From: Zhongshania aquatica
GTDB taxonomy: Bacteria > Pseudomonadota > Gammaproteobacteria > Pseudomonadales > Spongiibacteraceae
NCBI RefSeq assembly: GCF_027257955.1
Contig: NZ_JANZNQ010000009.1
Location: forward strand, 109,087 to 173,086
DNA: 64,000 bases
Direction: 5' to 3'
Positions 46,605-55,135 of this stretch are shown here, in pieces. The translations under genes and the position numbers were made by a program. The notes under the pieces are model-generated. The model was not told the origin of the DNA and ran no database searches. It saw only the letters and a program-made list of their open reading frames with translations. Position 1 is the first letter of the stretch; each line of letters starts with the position of its first letter.

Positions 46605-47366
46605 ATGCGTGATTTTAAACTGGTGCCTGCGGCGGTAACGATAGTCTTACACGGTGTGGCGATTGCTTTCTTGCTGTTTGGTATTCCGAAAGATAATCGG
46701 GTGCTAGAGTTAAAAGCAAAGCCCTTGGCCATCCAAGCTAAATTGGTTATCGAAAAATCGGTTACGCGGCCAGCGAAGCCAAAACCTGCACCGAAGCCTA
46801 TACCGAAACCAGCACCCAAGCCTGTGGTCAAACCGGAACCAGTGAAGAAGCCCGAGCCTAAACCGGTAGTAAAACCTAAGCCTACGCCAAAGCCAACACC
46901 GAAAGGGCCGACGCCCGAGGAAATAAAAAAGAAGAAAGCTGAAGAAAAAGCGAAGGAAGTTGCTAAACAGCGTGCCTTAGAAGAGGAAATACGGAAACAA
47001 CAACAAAAAGAGTTGGCTGATGCCTTAGCGTCTGAAGATGATTTGGTCGAGGAGGGTGAGCTGGCGTCAACCTATGGCGAATTAGTTCGTAAGTTGATTC
47101 AAGACAATTGGTCACGGCCATTGTCTGCGCGAAACGGCATGCAGGCGACGATTCAAATTATGACGACGCCGACAGGCGAAATTGTTGGTCATCAAATTAC
47201 TAAAGGTAGTGGCGATGCGGCGTTTGATTTGTCGGTAACCCGCGCGGTGACGCGTTTGGGTAAAATTGAAGAGCTGGCGCAATTGGCTAAAGAAGATATA
47301 GGTGCGTACGAGAAGAACTTTCGGCGCTTTACAATTAATTTCTCTCCCCAAGATTTGAGGCGGTAA
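46605..47366 (+). CDS. tolA: Tol-Pal system protein TolA
   Basis: At 253 residues it is much shorter than E. coli TolA (421). It has one N-terminal transmembrane helix (about 8-28), a Pro/Lys-rich linker of PKP units (about 50-105), a short charged helical part and a C-terminal domain (about 150-250) that should contact TolB and Pal. It carries force from TolQR across the periplasm. The last base of its stop codon is also the first base of tolB. Confidence 0.92.
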   Translation: MRDFKLVPAAVTIVLHGVAIAFLLFGIPKDNRVLELKAKPLAIQAKLVIEKSVTRPAKPKPAPKPIPKPAPKPVVKPEPVKKPEPKPVVKPKPTPKPTPKGPTPEEIKKKKAEEKAKEVAKQRALEEEIRKQQQKELADALASEDDLVEEGELASTYGELVRKLIQDNWSRPLSARNGMQATIQIMTTPTGEIVGHQITKGSGDAAFDLSVTRAVTRLGKIEELAQLAKEDIGAYEKNFRRFTINFSPQDLRR

Positions 47367-48658
47367 TGTTGATACGGATTTTTACAGTACTAATATTTCT
47401 GGCGGCCAGCAGTGTTTCTATGGCTGATCTCACTATTGAAATAAATAAAGGTAAAGACGATCCCGTACCCATTGCGATTGTACCCTTCGGTTGGCAAGCA
47501 GGTCTTACCGTTGCGGAAGATATTGCATCGATAGTAGAAAGTGATTTGCACCGCAGTGGCCAGTTTGACCCTCTGAGTCGTTCTGATATGTTGGGGCGGC
47601 CACGAAATTCCACAGAAGTGTATTATCGCGATTGGAAAAGCCTTGGCGTTGACTACGTTGTTGTTGGTTCGCTGTCGCAGGAAGTCACTGGTACGGTAAC
47701 GGCAAATTATGAGCTTTTAGATGTAAATACCCAGCGTGTAATTCTCACGGGTAAGGAATCGGTAAGTACTGACCAGCCTCGCTACCTCGCTCACACAGTG
47801 AGCGATAAAATATATGAAAAACTCACAAATATTCGTGGTGCTTTCCGTACTCAATTGCTTTATGTTTCCGCTGTTCGCGAAGGGGGTAACCGAACCCGCT
47901 TCCGTTTGCTGAAAAGCGATATCGATGGAGCCAATGAATCGGTGTTATTCGACAGTCGAGAGCCAATTATGGCGCCGACGTGGTCGCCCGATGGTCAGAA
48001 AATTGCATACGTATCATTTGAAACTTCGCGTCCTGCTATTTACATACAGGATCTGCGAACCAATGCGCGTACGCAACTTACCTCGTTTCGCGGATTGAAT
48101 GGTGCTCCGGCGTTTTCGCCAGATGGAGCAAAAATGGCGATGGTGTTGTCGAAGGATGGCAGCCCCGACATTTATGTAATGGATTTGGCAAGTGGTGATT
48201 TGCAGAGAATCACTAATCACTTTGCCATCGATACCGAGCCGGCTTGGATGCCCGACGGTAGATCGATTGTTTTTACCTCTGATCGCGGTGGCAAGCCACA
48301 GATATATAAAGTGGACGTAGCCAGCCGGTCAGTGGAAAGGATTACATTTGAAGGTGACTATAATGCCAGGGCGAGAGTGCTGGCAGATGGGTTAGGGTTA
48401 GTCATGGTGCATAGAGAGAACGGTAATTTTCATATTGCGGTAATGGATATGAAGCGTAACCGTGTCGAAATTCTCACTACGACTAATTTGGACGAGTCAC
48501 CTAGTGTGGCGCCAAACGCCAGTATGCTATTGTATGCTACGCAGTATGATGGCAAGGGGGTCTTGGCGGCAGTATCGATAGACGGCGGTGTAAAGTATAG
48601 ACTGCCGTCGCGATTCGGGGATGTGCGCGAACCGGCTTGGTCGCCTTTTCTTCAATGA
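47366..48658 (+). CDS. tolB: Tol-Pal system protein TolB
   Basis: The 430-residue product has a signal peptide (about residues 1-20), an N-terminal TolB domain and a C-terminal beta-propeller from about residue 185, with blades carrying [40 protein letters not shown] and similar WD40-like segments. It binds Pal and TolA. It starts one base into the tolA stop codon and is followed 85 bases later by pal. Confidence 0.96.
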   Translation: MLIRIFTVLIFLAASSVSMADLTIEINKGKDDPVPIAIVPFGWQAGLTVAEDIASIVESDLHRSGQFDPLSRSDMLGRPRNSTEVYYRDWKSLGVDYVVVGSLSQEVTGTVTANYELLDVNTQRVILTGKESVSTDQPRYLAHTVSDKIYEKLTNIRGAFRTQLLYVSAVREGGNRTRFRLLKSDIDGANESVLFDSREPIMAPTWSPDGQKIAYVSFETSRPAIYIQDLRTNARTQLTSFRGLNGAPAFSPDGAKMAMVLSKDGSPDIYVMDLASGDLQRITNHFAIDTEPAWMPDGRSIVFTSDRGGKPQIYKVDVASRSVERITFEGDYNARARVLADGLGLVMVHRENGNFHIAVMDMKRNRVEILTTTNLDESPSVAPNASMLLYATQYDGKGVLAAVSIDGGVKYRLPSRFGDVREPAWSPFLQ

Positions 48659-48743
48659 AGTAGTAGCCGGGAAAGAAATACCGAGCAGACAATGGATATT
48701 GTGTGGTCGGAAATGTGTAATCAAAACTTGACGGGAAAATGCC

Positions 48744-49238
48744 ATGAAATACCAAGCAAAGAATATGTTTTTGGGTGTAGCTTTCTTTAGTGCCTTTTTA
48801 GCGGGTTGTGCTTCAACAGACACCGATAGCAGTGGTCAGGAAGGCGCTGACACAGTAAGCACGTATACTGAATCTACTGATTCTATGAAAGATCAGTATA
48901 ATTCTGAAGATATGGCGAACCTCGAAACTGTATTTTATTTCGAATTCGATCAAGCAACACTGACTGTGAACGCGCGTAAAGCATTGGACGCACAAATTGT
49001 TCGTCTGAAAAAGACTACTGGTCCTGTGCGTCTGGAAGGTCATGCTGACGAGCGTGGTACCCGCGAATACAACATCGCATTGGGTGAGCGTCGTGCAATT
49101 TCTGTTGCTGATTACATGGCAATCAATGGCATTCCACGCTACCGTATAGAAACAGTAAGCTACGGTGAAGAGCGTCCAGTTGCATTTGGTCAGTCTGAAT
49201 CAGCTTACGCACAAAACCGTCGCGTAGAACTGAAGTAA
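48744..49238 (+). CDS. pal: Peptidoglycan-associated lipoprotein Pal
   Basis: The 164-residue lipoprotein has a lipobox LAGC near residue 22 and an OmpA-like domain with FEFDQATL and EGHADERGTREYN, the peptidoglycan-binding part. It ties the outer membrane to the wall and to TolB. ATG 48744 follows a GACGGGAA ribosome binding site. Confidence 0.97.
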   Translation: MKYQAKNMFLGVAFFSAFLAGCASTDTDSSGQEGADTVSTYTESTDSMKDQYNSEDMANLETVFYFEFDQATLTVNARKALDAQIVRLKKTTGPVRLEGHADERGTREYNIALGERRAISVADYMAINGIPRYRIETVSYGEERPVAFGQSESAYAQNRRVELK

Positions 49239-49254
49239 TTTAAAAGGCGTACTG

Positions 49255-50061
49255 ATGCAGTTTTTAAAACCACTGTTCTTGCTGCTGTCGGCAGCGTGTT
49301 TGTCGGCGCAGCTTTGGGCGCAAGCCCCAGTTGTTGATGTTGGCTCTCCTCGGTCTGACTCTCAGTCGGGCCGCAATATGGAGGGGGAAATGTACCAGCA
49401 GCTGCAACTGCTTCGCCAAGAGATTATGGCGTTGCGGGGAACAGTGGAAGAACAGGGGTATCAGTTACGCCAGCTTAAACAACAAGGTTTGGATCGCTAT
49501 ATTGATCTCGATCGCCGTCTTACCGCTGCTGGTTCTGTCGGGGTAGGCATTGAGGGGGCTGCAATTACTGCGGGCTCAGAAGCTGCCGCCACCGATAATG
49601 CTGCAGCTATTCCAGCTACTGAAACTACAGATGATGCTGTGGTAGTCGCTGGCACTACACCTGCTTTATTAGATGGTGATGAGTCATCTGATTACTCCAA
49701 AGCGTATGACCTCGTTAAGAGCGCGTCATACGACCAGGCAGTTACCGCCTTTGCGGCCTATGTTGAAAAGTATCCCTCTGGCCGTTATACGCCAAATGCG
49801 TGGTATTGGCTTGGCGAATTATACGTCGCGATAAAGCCGCAGAATTTGGACGCGTCCACAAAAGCATTCCAGCGACTCTTAACAGATTACCCGGATCACG
49901 GAAAAGTACCTGCTGCAATGTACAAGCTGGGTACGGTATATTTTCTGAATGGCGATAAGAAAAAGTCCCAGGAAATGCTAACCCATGTGATTGACCGTTA
50001 CGGCAGTACAGGTAATTCCGCAGTCAATAAATCGCGGGAATTTCTCCGTAAGAATTTTTAA
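49255..50061 (+). CDS. cpoB: Cell division coordinator CpoB (YbgF)
   Basis: The 268-residue protein has a signal peptide (residues 1-22, ending LWA-QA), an N-terminal coiled coil (about 45-85, YQQLQLLRQEIMALRG) that trimerises, a low-complexity linker and three TPR motifs (about 140-265, with YVEKYPSGRYTPNAWYWLGEL). CpoB coordinates Tol-Pal with peptidoglycan synthesis at division. It is the last gene of the tol-pal cluster, 16 bases after pal. Confidence 0.94.
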   Translation: MQFLKPLFLLLSAACLSAQLWAQAPVVDVGSPRSDSQSGRNMEGEMYQQLQLLRQEIMALRGTVEEQGYQLRQLKQQGLDRYIDLDRRLTAAGSVGVGIEGAAITAGSEAAATDNAAAIPATETTDDAVVVAGTTPALLDGDESSDYSKAYDLVKSASYDQAVTAFAAYVEKYPSGRYTPNAWYWLGELYVAIKPQNLDASTKAFQRLLTDYPDHGKVPAAMYKLGTVYFLNGDKKKSQEMLTHVIDRYGSTGNSAVNKSREFLRKNF

Positions 50062-50128
50062 TTTTTCGCGGGGCAAAGCTGGCGCGGCTGGTCTCCGGTA
50101 ATAAACCAGTATCCGGCAGTCTGCTCTC

Positions 50129-50779
50129 ATGAATGCGAATACCCTACGTATCACCGAAATTTTCTATTCACTTCAAGGTGAGTCGCGAACACTTGGCTTG
50201 CCTACCGTATTTGTACGTTTGACGGGCTGCCCACTCCGTTGCGTATATTGCGACACAGAATACGCCTTCCATGGCGGAGAGCGCCGTCAGATTGATGACA
50301 TCCTCGCAGAAGTAGCCACGTATAAGCCCCGTTATATATGCGTTACTGGTGGTGAGCCCCTTGCTCAGCCAGAATGCCATACCTTGCTTACAGCTCTCTG
50401 CGATGCCGGATATGAAGTGTCTATAGAAACCAGTGGTGCGCTGAGCGTAGAGCATGTCGATCCACGAGTTTCTAAGGTTATGGATTTGAAAACACCCGCT
50501 TCGGGTGAAGTGAATCGTAATCTTGTGGATAATATCGGCTTTATCGGACGTCACGACCAAATTAAGTTTGTATTGTGTAATCGTGAAGATTACGACTGGG
50601 CACGTTTTCAGTTAGATGCCTATAAACTTGCGGAAAAAGCGGGTGAAGTTTTGTTTTCGCCAAGCTTTGGTCAGTTAAATGCAACTGATTTAGCAAACTG
50701 GATTATTGAAGATAATTTGCCCGTACGCTTTCAAATGCAGTTGCATAAATTGCTATGGAACGACGCTGCAGGACATTGA
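50129..50779 (+). CDS. queE: 7-carboxy-7-deazaguanine synthase
   Basis: This radical SAM enzyme of queuosine synthesis converts carboxy-tetrahydropterin to 7-carboxy-7-deazaguanine. The 216-residue protein has the cluster motif TGCPLRCVYCDTEYAF near residue 34, EIFYSLQGES near residue 10 and VTGGEPLAQ near residue 72. It precedes queC by 45 bases, and together they make the preQ0 precursor. No strong ribosome binding site is visible. Confidence 0.95.
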   Translation: MNANTLRITEIFYSLQGESRTLGLPTVFVRLTGCPLRCVYCDTEYAFHGGERRQIDDILAEVATYKPRYICVTGGEPLAQPECHTLLTALCDAGYEVSIETSGALSVEHVDPRVSKVMDLKTPASGEVNRNLVDNIGFIGRHDQIKFVLCNREDYDWARFQLDAYKLAEKAGEVLFSPSFGQLNATDLANWIIEDNLPVRFQMQLHKLLWNDAAGH

Positions 50780-50824
50780 GATATGCGTTTGAGTGACGCA
50801 ATGAAAAAACGTTGAGGAATAGTT

Positions 50825-51502
50825 TTGGCAAAAAAAGCAGTAGTTCTTGTATCCGGCGGCTTAGACAGTGCCACAGTGCTGGCCCAGGCTGTAGCGGCAG
50901 GTTACCAGTGCTATGCGCTGGCCTTTGATTATGGGCAGCGTCATCGTGCTGAATTGGTCGCTGCGAAGCGTGTCGCCGAAACAGGTGGCGCCGCTGAATT
51001 TAAAATTATTCACCTCGATTTAAGTAGCATTGGTGGTTCTGCGTTAACTGATATGAATATTGCTGTGCCAGATGCTGGTGCACTCGGTATTCCAGTGACC
51101 TATGTGCCTGCACGTAATACGGTATTTTTATCAATCGCACTTGGCTGGGCAGAAGTGCTCAATGCCGACGATATCTTTATTGGCGTCAATGCTGTTGATT
51201 ATTCGGGCTACCCAGACTGCCGGCCTGCATTTATAGAGGCCTTCGAAACCTTGGCGAATGTTGCGACCAAGGCCGGTGTGGAAGGCCATGGTATGCATAT
51301 CCACACGCCGCTAATGAAGCTCAGTAAGGCTGATATCGTAAAGGCGGGCACAGCCCTCGGCGTAGACTATGCACAAACTGTGTCGTGCTACAGCGCTAAT
51401 GACAAGGGCGAGGCCTGTGGGCGCTGTGATAGCTGCTATCTTCGTCGTGAAGGTTTTGAGCAAGCTGGGGTAGTCGATCCAACGCGATATAGCAAGCCCT
51501 AA
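50825..51502 (+). CDS. queC: 7-cyano-7-deazaguanine synthase
   Basis: QueC turns 7-carboxy-7-deazaguanine into preQ0 using ATP and ammonia. The 225-residue protein has the ATP pyrophosphatase P-loop [16 protein letters not shown] near residue 7, a [17 protein letters not shown] segment and a C-terminal zinc site ([10 protein letters not shown] plus a preceding Cys). TTG 50825 is the start, with GAGGAA about six bases upstream. Confidence 0.95.
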   Translation: MAKKAVVLVSGGLDSATVLAQAVAAGYQCYALAFDYGQRHRAELVAAKRVAETGGAAEFKIIHLDLSSIGGSALTDMNIAVPDAGALGIPVTYVPARNTVFLSIALGWAEVLNADDIFIGVNAVDYSGYPDCRPAFIEAFETLANVATKAGVEGHGMHIHTPLMKLSKADIVKAGTALGVDYAQTVSCYSANDKGEACGRCDSCYLRREGFEQAGVVDPTRYSKP

Positions 51503-51530
51503 TAAAACTGCTTTTTTTATGTGTAGGTGC

Positions 51531-51558
51531 TTGTTTTTTATTTGGAAATCCGTATTAT
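51531..51558 (+). promoter_or_regulatory. Candidate tRNA-Lys promoter
   Basis: TTGTTT (51531-51536) and TATTAT (51553-51558) are 16 bases apart. The GC-rich discriminator (AAGCGCCTC) that follows is typical of stringently controlled stable RNA promoters. Confidence 0.6.
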
Positions 51559-51572
51559 AAGCGCCTCTTTCG

Positions 51573-51647
51573 GGGCCGTTAGCTCAGTGGTAGAGCAGTT
51601 GGCTTTTAACCAATTGGTCGATGGTTCGAATCCATCACGGCCCACCA
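51573..51647 (+). tRNA. tRNA-Lys (anticodon TTT)
   Basis: The 75-nt sequence folds as a cloverleaf: the acceptor GGGCCGT pairs with ACGGCCC; D-arm GCTC/GAGC; the anticodon loop CTTTTAA has anticodon TTT; T-arm GGTTCGAATCC; CCA is encoded. The 3' half is the likely attachment site for the integrase that follows. Confidence 0.97.
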
Positions 51648-51667
51648 TCAAATTCCGAAGAAAATCA

Positions 51668-51698
51668 AAGCGTTGCAGATGTGCAGCGCTTTTTTTTC
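51668..51698 (+). terminator. Terminator downstream of tRNA-Lys
   Basis: AAGCGTTGC pairs with GCAGCGCTT (one G-T pair) across a 6-nt loop and runs into eight Ts, about 20 bases after the tRNA. Confidence 0.9.
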
Positions 51699-51723
51699 GT
51701 CTCTACTTTTTGGTTTTAGTGTG

Positions 51724-51764
51724 TCTGTGACGGATCTGTGACAGATCCGTGCCAAATCTGTGAC
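51724..51764. repeat. Phased TCTGTGAC repeats and a perfect 21-bp palindrome
   Basis: TCTGTGAC occurs at 51724, 51735 and 51757 (11 and 22 bases apart, about one and two helical turns). The second copy lies inside ACGGATCTGT-G-ACAGATCCGT (51730-51750), a perfect inverted repeat. The site is beside the probable attachment site and may bind the integrase or excisionase. Confidence 0.7.
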
Positions 51765-51810
51765 AAAAATAGCTATCGTCTTTGAGATAAAAACATGCTG
51801 TTTTGACCTG

Positions 51811-52050
51811 TTAGTCATCACTTGTCACGCTATTGTTAGAGCGCACTAACAAGTCACTAATATCACAATCAAAGTACTCACAAAGCCGATCAATAATATC
51901 TAACGTTGGATTGTAGCCTCTATTTTTTCCAATCTTCGAAAGTGTTGCTCGATGGATTCCAGTTGCCTCCGACACTTCTACCATAGTGGCAGATTTGCCT
52001 TCGCGAAACTCTTTGTCTGCAAGCATTTCCTTTAAACGGACTCTTATCAT
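51811..52050 (-). CDS. XRE-family repressor-like regulator
   Basis: The 79-residue protein is essentially one Cro/CI-type helix-turn-helix domain (VSEATGIHRATLSKIGKN and RLCEYFDCDISDLL). Compact regulators of this type control mobile elements. It is divergent from the AlpA-like gene, with two matching operator-like sites between them, and probably binds those. ATG 52050. Confidence 0.85.
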   Translation of the reverse strand: MIRVRLKEMLADKEFREGKSATMVEVSEATGIHRATLSKIGKNRGYNPTLDIIDRLCEYFDCDISDLLVRSNNSVTSDD

Positions 52051-52059
52051 GTTAATAAA

Positions 52060-52138
52060 TTGGCCTATAAGCTAATTAATATGTTGACATGCGTCTTATT
52101 GTGCGTATATCCTGCAAATAAGTTGGCGTATAGGCTAA
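52060..52138. promoter_or_regulatory. Two near-palindromic operators flanking a promoter
   Basis: The 16-bp sites TTGGCCTATAAGCTAA (52060-52075) and TTGGCGTATAGGCTAA (52123-52138) differ at two positions and are each close to a palindrome. Their start-to-start distance is 63 bases (six helical turns). Between them, TTGACA (52084-52089) and TATATC (52106-52111) form a rightward promoter with a 16-base spacer. Confidence 0.65.
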
Positions 52139-52173
52139 CTTCTAACTGGATAGGCAACTTAGAGGAAATATAC

Positions 52174-52410
52174 ATGAGTTATACGTACCTTACTACTGAT
52201 GCGCTAGCTGCTCGAATTCACTACGAGCCAACCACAATTCGTTCTTGCCTTAAGGATTCGGTTTTATTCGAAGGGACGCACTATATCCGCCCTTTTGGTG
52301 GCAGAAAGATTCTTTATATTTGGGAAAACATTGAGCGAGATATGACTGCTGCGTCAAATGCAGATCTTATTTCAATTCCTCTTGCTTCGGGAGGTGTATG
52401 CAATGCCTAA
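52174..52410 (+). CDS. AlpA-like/excisionase-type DNA-binding protein (tentative)
   Basis: The 78-residue protein has a winged-helix-like core with YLTTDALAARIHYEPTTIRSCL, which resembles the MerR/AlpA-type helix-turn-helix of excisionases. Its place between the regulator and the integrase and its overlap with the integrase start also fit an excisionase or integrase activator. AGAGGAAA precedes ATG 52174. The assignment is by pattern and position. Confidence 0.6.
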   Translation: MSYTYLTTDALAARIHYEPTTIRSCLKDSVLFEGTHYIRPFGGRKILYIWENIERDMTAASNADLISIPLASGGVCNA

Positions 52411-53644
52411 GATTAGCGTTAGAAAGGAAACAGGAACTCTTCTTTTTGATTTCAACTATCGGGGTTCTCGCTGCCGCGAACAAACTACTCTTAAGGATAC
52501 AAAAGCTAACCGACGAAAAATGGAAAAAGTCCTCGAGCGTATTGAGCGTGAAATCGTGGCGGGGACATTTGATTACGGTGCGTTCTTTCCAGGTAGCGGT
52601 AGGGCAGGCCAGTTCGGAAGCCCACCATCGACTCCCTCAGTCGGTGTAATACCTAGTGTGGGTAGCGGTGATGTAGCCGCGGCTCTAGTGCCACCAGCGG
52701 TAATGGAGCGTGCTACGCCAACTTTTTCTGAGTTCACCGAAATTTGGTTAACAGAAAATGACGCTGTCTGGCGCAGGAACACCATGATCTCCACAAAGGT
52801 ACATGTTAATGGTTATCTGCTGCCGCGTTTTGCTGATAAGCAGATACACCAAATCTTGAAAGCAGACTGTTTAGCGTTTCGGGCTGATATCGCTAAAACC
52901 GGTGGCAGTATGAAGAAGCGAACGCTTTCTGCAAAAACCGTCAATGAGATTATGCAGATACTAGGAGCGATTCTTGCGGAGGGTGCGGATCGTTATGAAT
53001 TTCCTAACCCTATGCAGAACGTAAAACGGCTTAAGACTCAGAAGGTGCATATCGACCCACTGTCGTTTGATGAAGTTGAGAAGTTCATTGCTAATGTTCG
53101 GACAGATTATAAACCGTACTTTACCGTCCGATTTTTTACAGGATTACGAACCGGCGAAGTACACGGTCTTCAGTGGCGCTATATCGATTTCGAGCGACGC
53201 GAAATTTTAGTTCGGGAAACCTATAGCCACTTAGGTCGTGAATACACCAAGAACGATGGGTCTCAGCGTGAAGTCCATATGTCAGAACCAGTCTATCAGG
53301 CGTTAAAGGCGCAATACGAAGCGTCGGGTACTCTGAGTGAGTATGTGTTCTGTACGCGCGTTGGTACGCCGATTGATCCGCTCAATGTTAACAAGCGGAT
53401 TTGGAAGCCAACACTAAAACTGCTGGGCATGAAAGACCGCCGTTTTTATCAAACCCGTCACACGGCAGCAACACTATGGCTGGCCTCCGGTGAGGCACCA
53501 GAATGGATCGCTAGACAGATGGGGCATACCAGCACGGAGATGCTGTTTAAAGTCTACTCACGCTACGTTCCCAATCTAACTCGTCAAGATGGATCAGCTT
53601 TTGAGCGATTGCTTTTACAGCGAATGGGAGGGGGAGTGGAATAA
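52403..53644 (+). CDS. Tyrosine recombinase (site-specific integrase)
   Basis: The 413-residue protein starts with an arm-binding domain (about residues 1-55, SVRKETGTLLFDFNYRGSRC, DUF3596-like), has a core-binding region (about 110-210) and a catalytic domain with Arg in FFTGLRTGEVHGLQW, His-x-x-Arg equivalents in QTRHTAATLW, His in MGHTSTEM and the tyrosine in KVYSRYVPN. All catalytic positions look intact, so it may be active. GGGAGG lies eight bases before ATG 52403. It probably integrates at the adjacent tRNA-Lys. Confidence 0.92.
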   Translation: MPKISVRKETGTLLFDFNYRGSRCREQTTLKDTKANRRKMEKVLERIEREIVAGTFDYGAFFPGSGRAGQFGSPPSTPSVGVIPSVGSGDVAAALVPPAVMERATPTFSEFTEIWLTENDAVWRRNTMISTKVHVNGYLLPRFADKQIHQILKADCLAFRADIAKTGGSMKKRTLSAKTVNEIMQILGAILAEGADRYEFPNPMQNVKRLKTQKVHIDPLSFDEVEKFIANVRTDYKPYFTVRFFTGLRTGEVHGLQWRYIDFERREILVRETYSHLGREYTKNDGSQREVHMSEPVYQALKAQYEASGTLSEYVFCTRVGTPIDPLNVNKRIWKPTLKLLGMKDRRFYQTRHTAATLWLASGEAPEWIARQMGHTSTEMLFKVYSRYVPNLTRQDGSAFERLLLQRMGGGVE

Positions 53645-54192
53645 TGAAAACATTAACAAAAGAAACGGCAGGTTCATTGGCAAAAGTACTTGATAGTCGA
53701 CTATCGACGATTCATGGCGATGATATGGTCGCTATTCTTGGTGTTGGGCGTGAGTCCAGTAATGAGAAGGCCATTCAGTCATGGTTGATGTCTCGTTTTA
53801 CCGATATTGACGTTAGTCATGTGGACTCGATCATAGAGCACACTTCTGAGGCATTAATTCGACATCTCAATGATTTACGAAGTGAAGTCACAGATGGCTC
53901 CATTTCAGAAATTCCCTCGCCACAAGATTTTGTACAGTCAAAACTACTGAACGATCAAGAGCTGCGATGCATTTCTCGTGCAATTTACTTTCTTATTTTA
54001 GGGGAGGCTAAAAAAACATACTTAGATTCGTTGATCAATTTGGTTTTAGGTGGCGAGGGTAATGTCATTGATCGAATTGCAGATTGGATTGCCTCGCAGG
54101 GAACGGTCTATACCTATTTTCCGAGCGAACTAACACTCCCGATGGCACAGCGCTTGATGGAAGAGCTCAATTGCACAGGTAAGTTATTTTGA
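53644..54192 (+). CDS. Hypothetical protein of the integrative element
   Basis: The 182-residue protein overlaps the integrase stop by one base and is presumably in its operon. I recognise no domain. It is hydrophilic with several predicted helices, and has no signal peptide or clear membrane segment; a helix around LRCISRAIYFLILGEA is the most hydrophobic part. It may be the cargo of this element or a recombination helper. Confidence 0.7.
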   Translation: MKTLTKETAGSLAKVLDSRLSTIHGDDMVAILGVGRESSNEKAIQSWLMSRFTDIDVSHVDSIIEHTSEALIRHLNDLRSEVTDGSISEIPSPQDFVQSKLLNDQELRCISRAIYFLILGEAKKTYLDSLINLVLGGEGNVIDRIADWIASQGTVYTYFPSELTLPMAQRLMEELNCTGKLF

Positions 54193-54261
54193 TCCGCCAG
54201 AATAGCGCGGAGTCGTTTACATGGTATTGCCAAGTTAACTCAAAGTTTCTGCTAATTTAGG

Positions 54262-54560
54262 GTGGTAAATATATACAATCGCCACCGGTTTTCCCGTGAT
54301 ACAGAGGATTTTCTGGCCGAGCGTGAGAGCATTGTTAGCCCTGAGGATATCACGCTCTAGTGCTTTAATTGGCGCTATTTACACGCGCCGATTGCGACGG
54401 AGTCACCGGGGTTGTGGTGATCCGTTTTACGTTGACGAAGTTTTAAATCGGTCAATGGGAAGCGGCACTATCTTTGGCAATCCGTGAATCAAGGCGGTGA
54501 AGTTGTCGATGTCCACCTTTAGGTAAAATTGATGGGGCGGCTGTTTGCATTTAATTGCAC
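54262..54560 (+). pseudogene. Decayed IS6-family transposase
   Basis: Segments in three frames together look like an IS6 transposase: RFSRDTEDFLAERESIVS; then, after a TAG (54358), GAIYTRRLRR and GDPFYVDEV with the first catalytic Asp; then, after a frameshift near 54456, NGKRHYLWQSVNQGGEVVDV; then IDGAAVCI. At least two frameshifts and stops are present, and both ends are missing, so it cannot be active. Confidence 0.75.
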
Positions 54561-54584
54561 TAAAATTTGAACCCCTCCTCTACT

Positions 54585-54818
54585 TCAGTGCCTTTTATTT
54601 GTTCCAGGAAAATCGCTGAAGCGGCTACATTCTCCCTCAAAAGAAAGCCGGATAGTATCAATTGGCCCGTTACGTTGCTTTCCTAAAATAATCTCGGCTA
54701 TCCCCTTGAATTCAGAGTTTGAGTTGTACACCTCATCTCGGTAGATAAACATTATTACATCAGCATCTTGTTCAATAGCCCCAGATTCACGTAGGTCAGA
54801 GTTTTTTGGTCTTTTATC
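54585..54818 (-). pseudogene. dnaB replicative helicase fragment (C-terminal part only)
   Basis: On the minus strand about 77 residues match the end of the DnaB helicase: [20 protein letters not shown], then [29 protein letters not shown] and [14 protein letters not shown], to a TGA. Upstream the match stops and an in-frame stop follows, so the N-terminal and motor parts are gone. It is a stranded fragment, perhaps left by a mobile element. Confidence 0.8.
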
Positions 54819-54845
54819 TGGCCCTAAAACAGTCTTGTAAGTGGT

Positions 54846-55135
54846 ACGTGGCTTTGTCGTATGTCAACGGATAATGGATTTGGGGGAGTGTGCTGACCTT
54901 TGAAAGTGATCATGCCTAGCTCTTATGGATAATTTAGTGCTCCAATTGATTTATGCGACAGAACTCGCATAATGTCTACTTTAAGAATTGGCTAGAAGTG
55001 GGAGGATTGCCGTTCCTTTAGCTGTAACTTTTTAACCTGTCTAGTACAATGGAGAAATTCTTCAGATTTGTATTCTGTGCCTTGTATTGGCAACTTTGGC
55101 TCCCAGAAGGGGGTATTTCAGCTACAGAGGATGTT
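54846..55135. other. Intergenic region ahead of the adhesin secretion operon
   Basis: About 290 bases with no gene. It must hold the promoter of the type I secretion operon. No clear -35/-10 pair is obvious to me. Confidence 0.4.

Noticed and set aside
50062..50128. Possible preQ1 riboswitch before queE
   Set aside because: There are short hairpins (CTGGT/ACCAG), but I could not match the conserved preQ1 aptamer core.
54296..54487. Apparent 63-codon open frame between the integrase module and the adhesin locus
   Set aside because: It is only one of three frames of the decayed IS6-family transposase and crosses its frameshifts.
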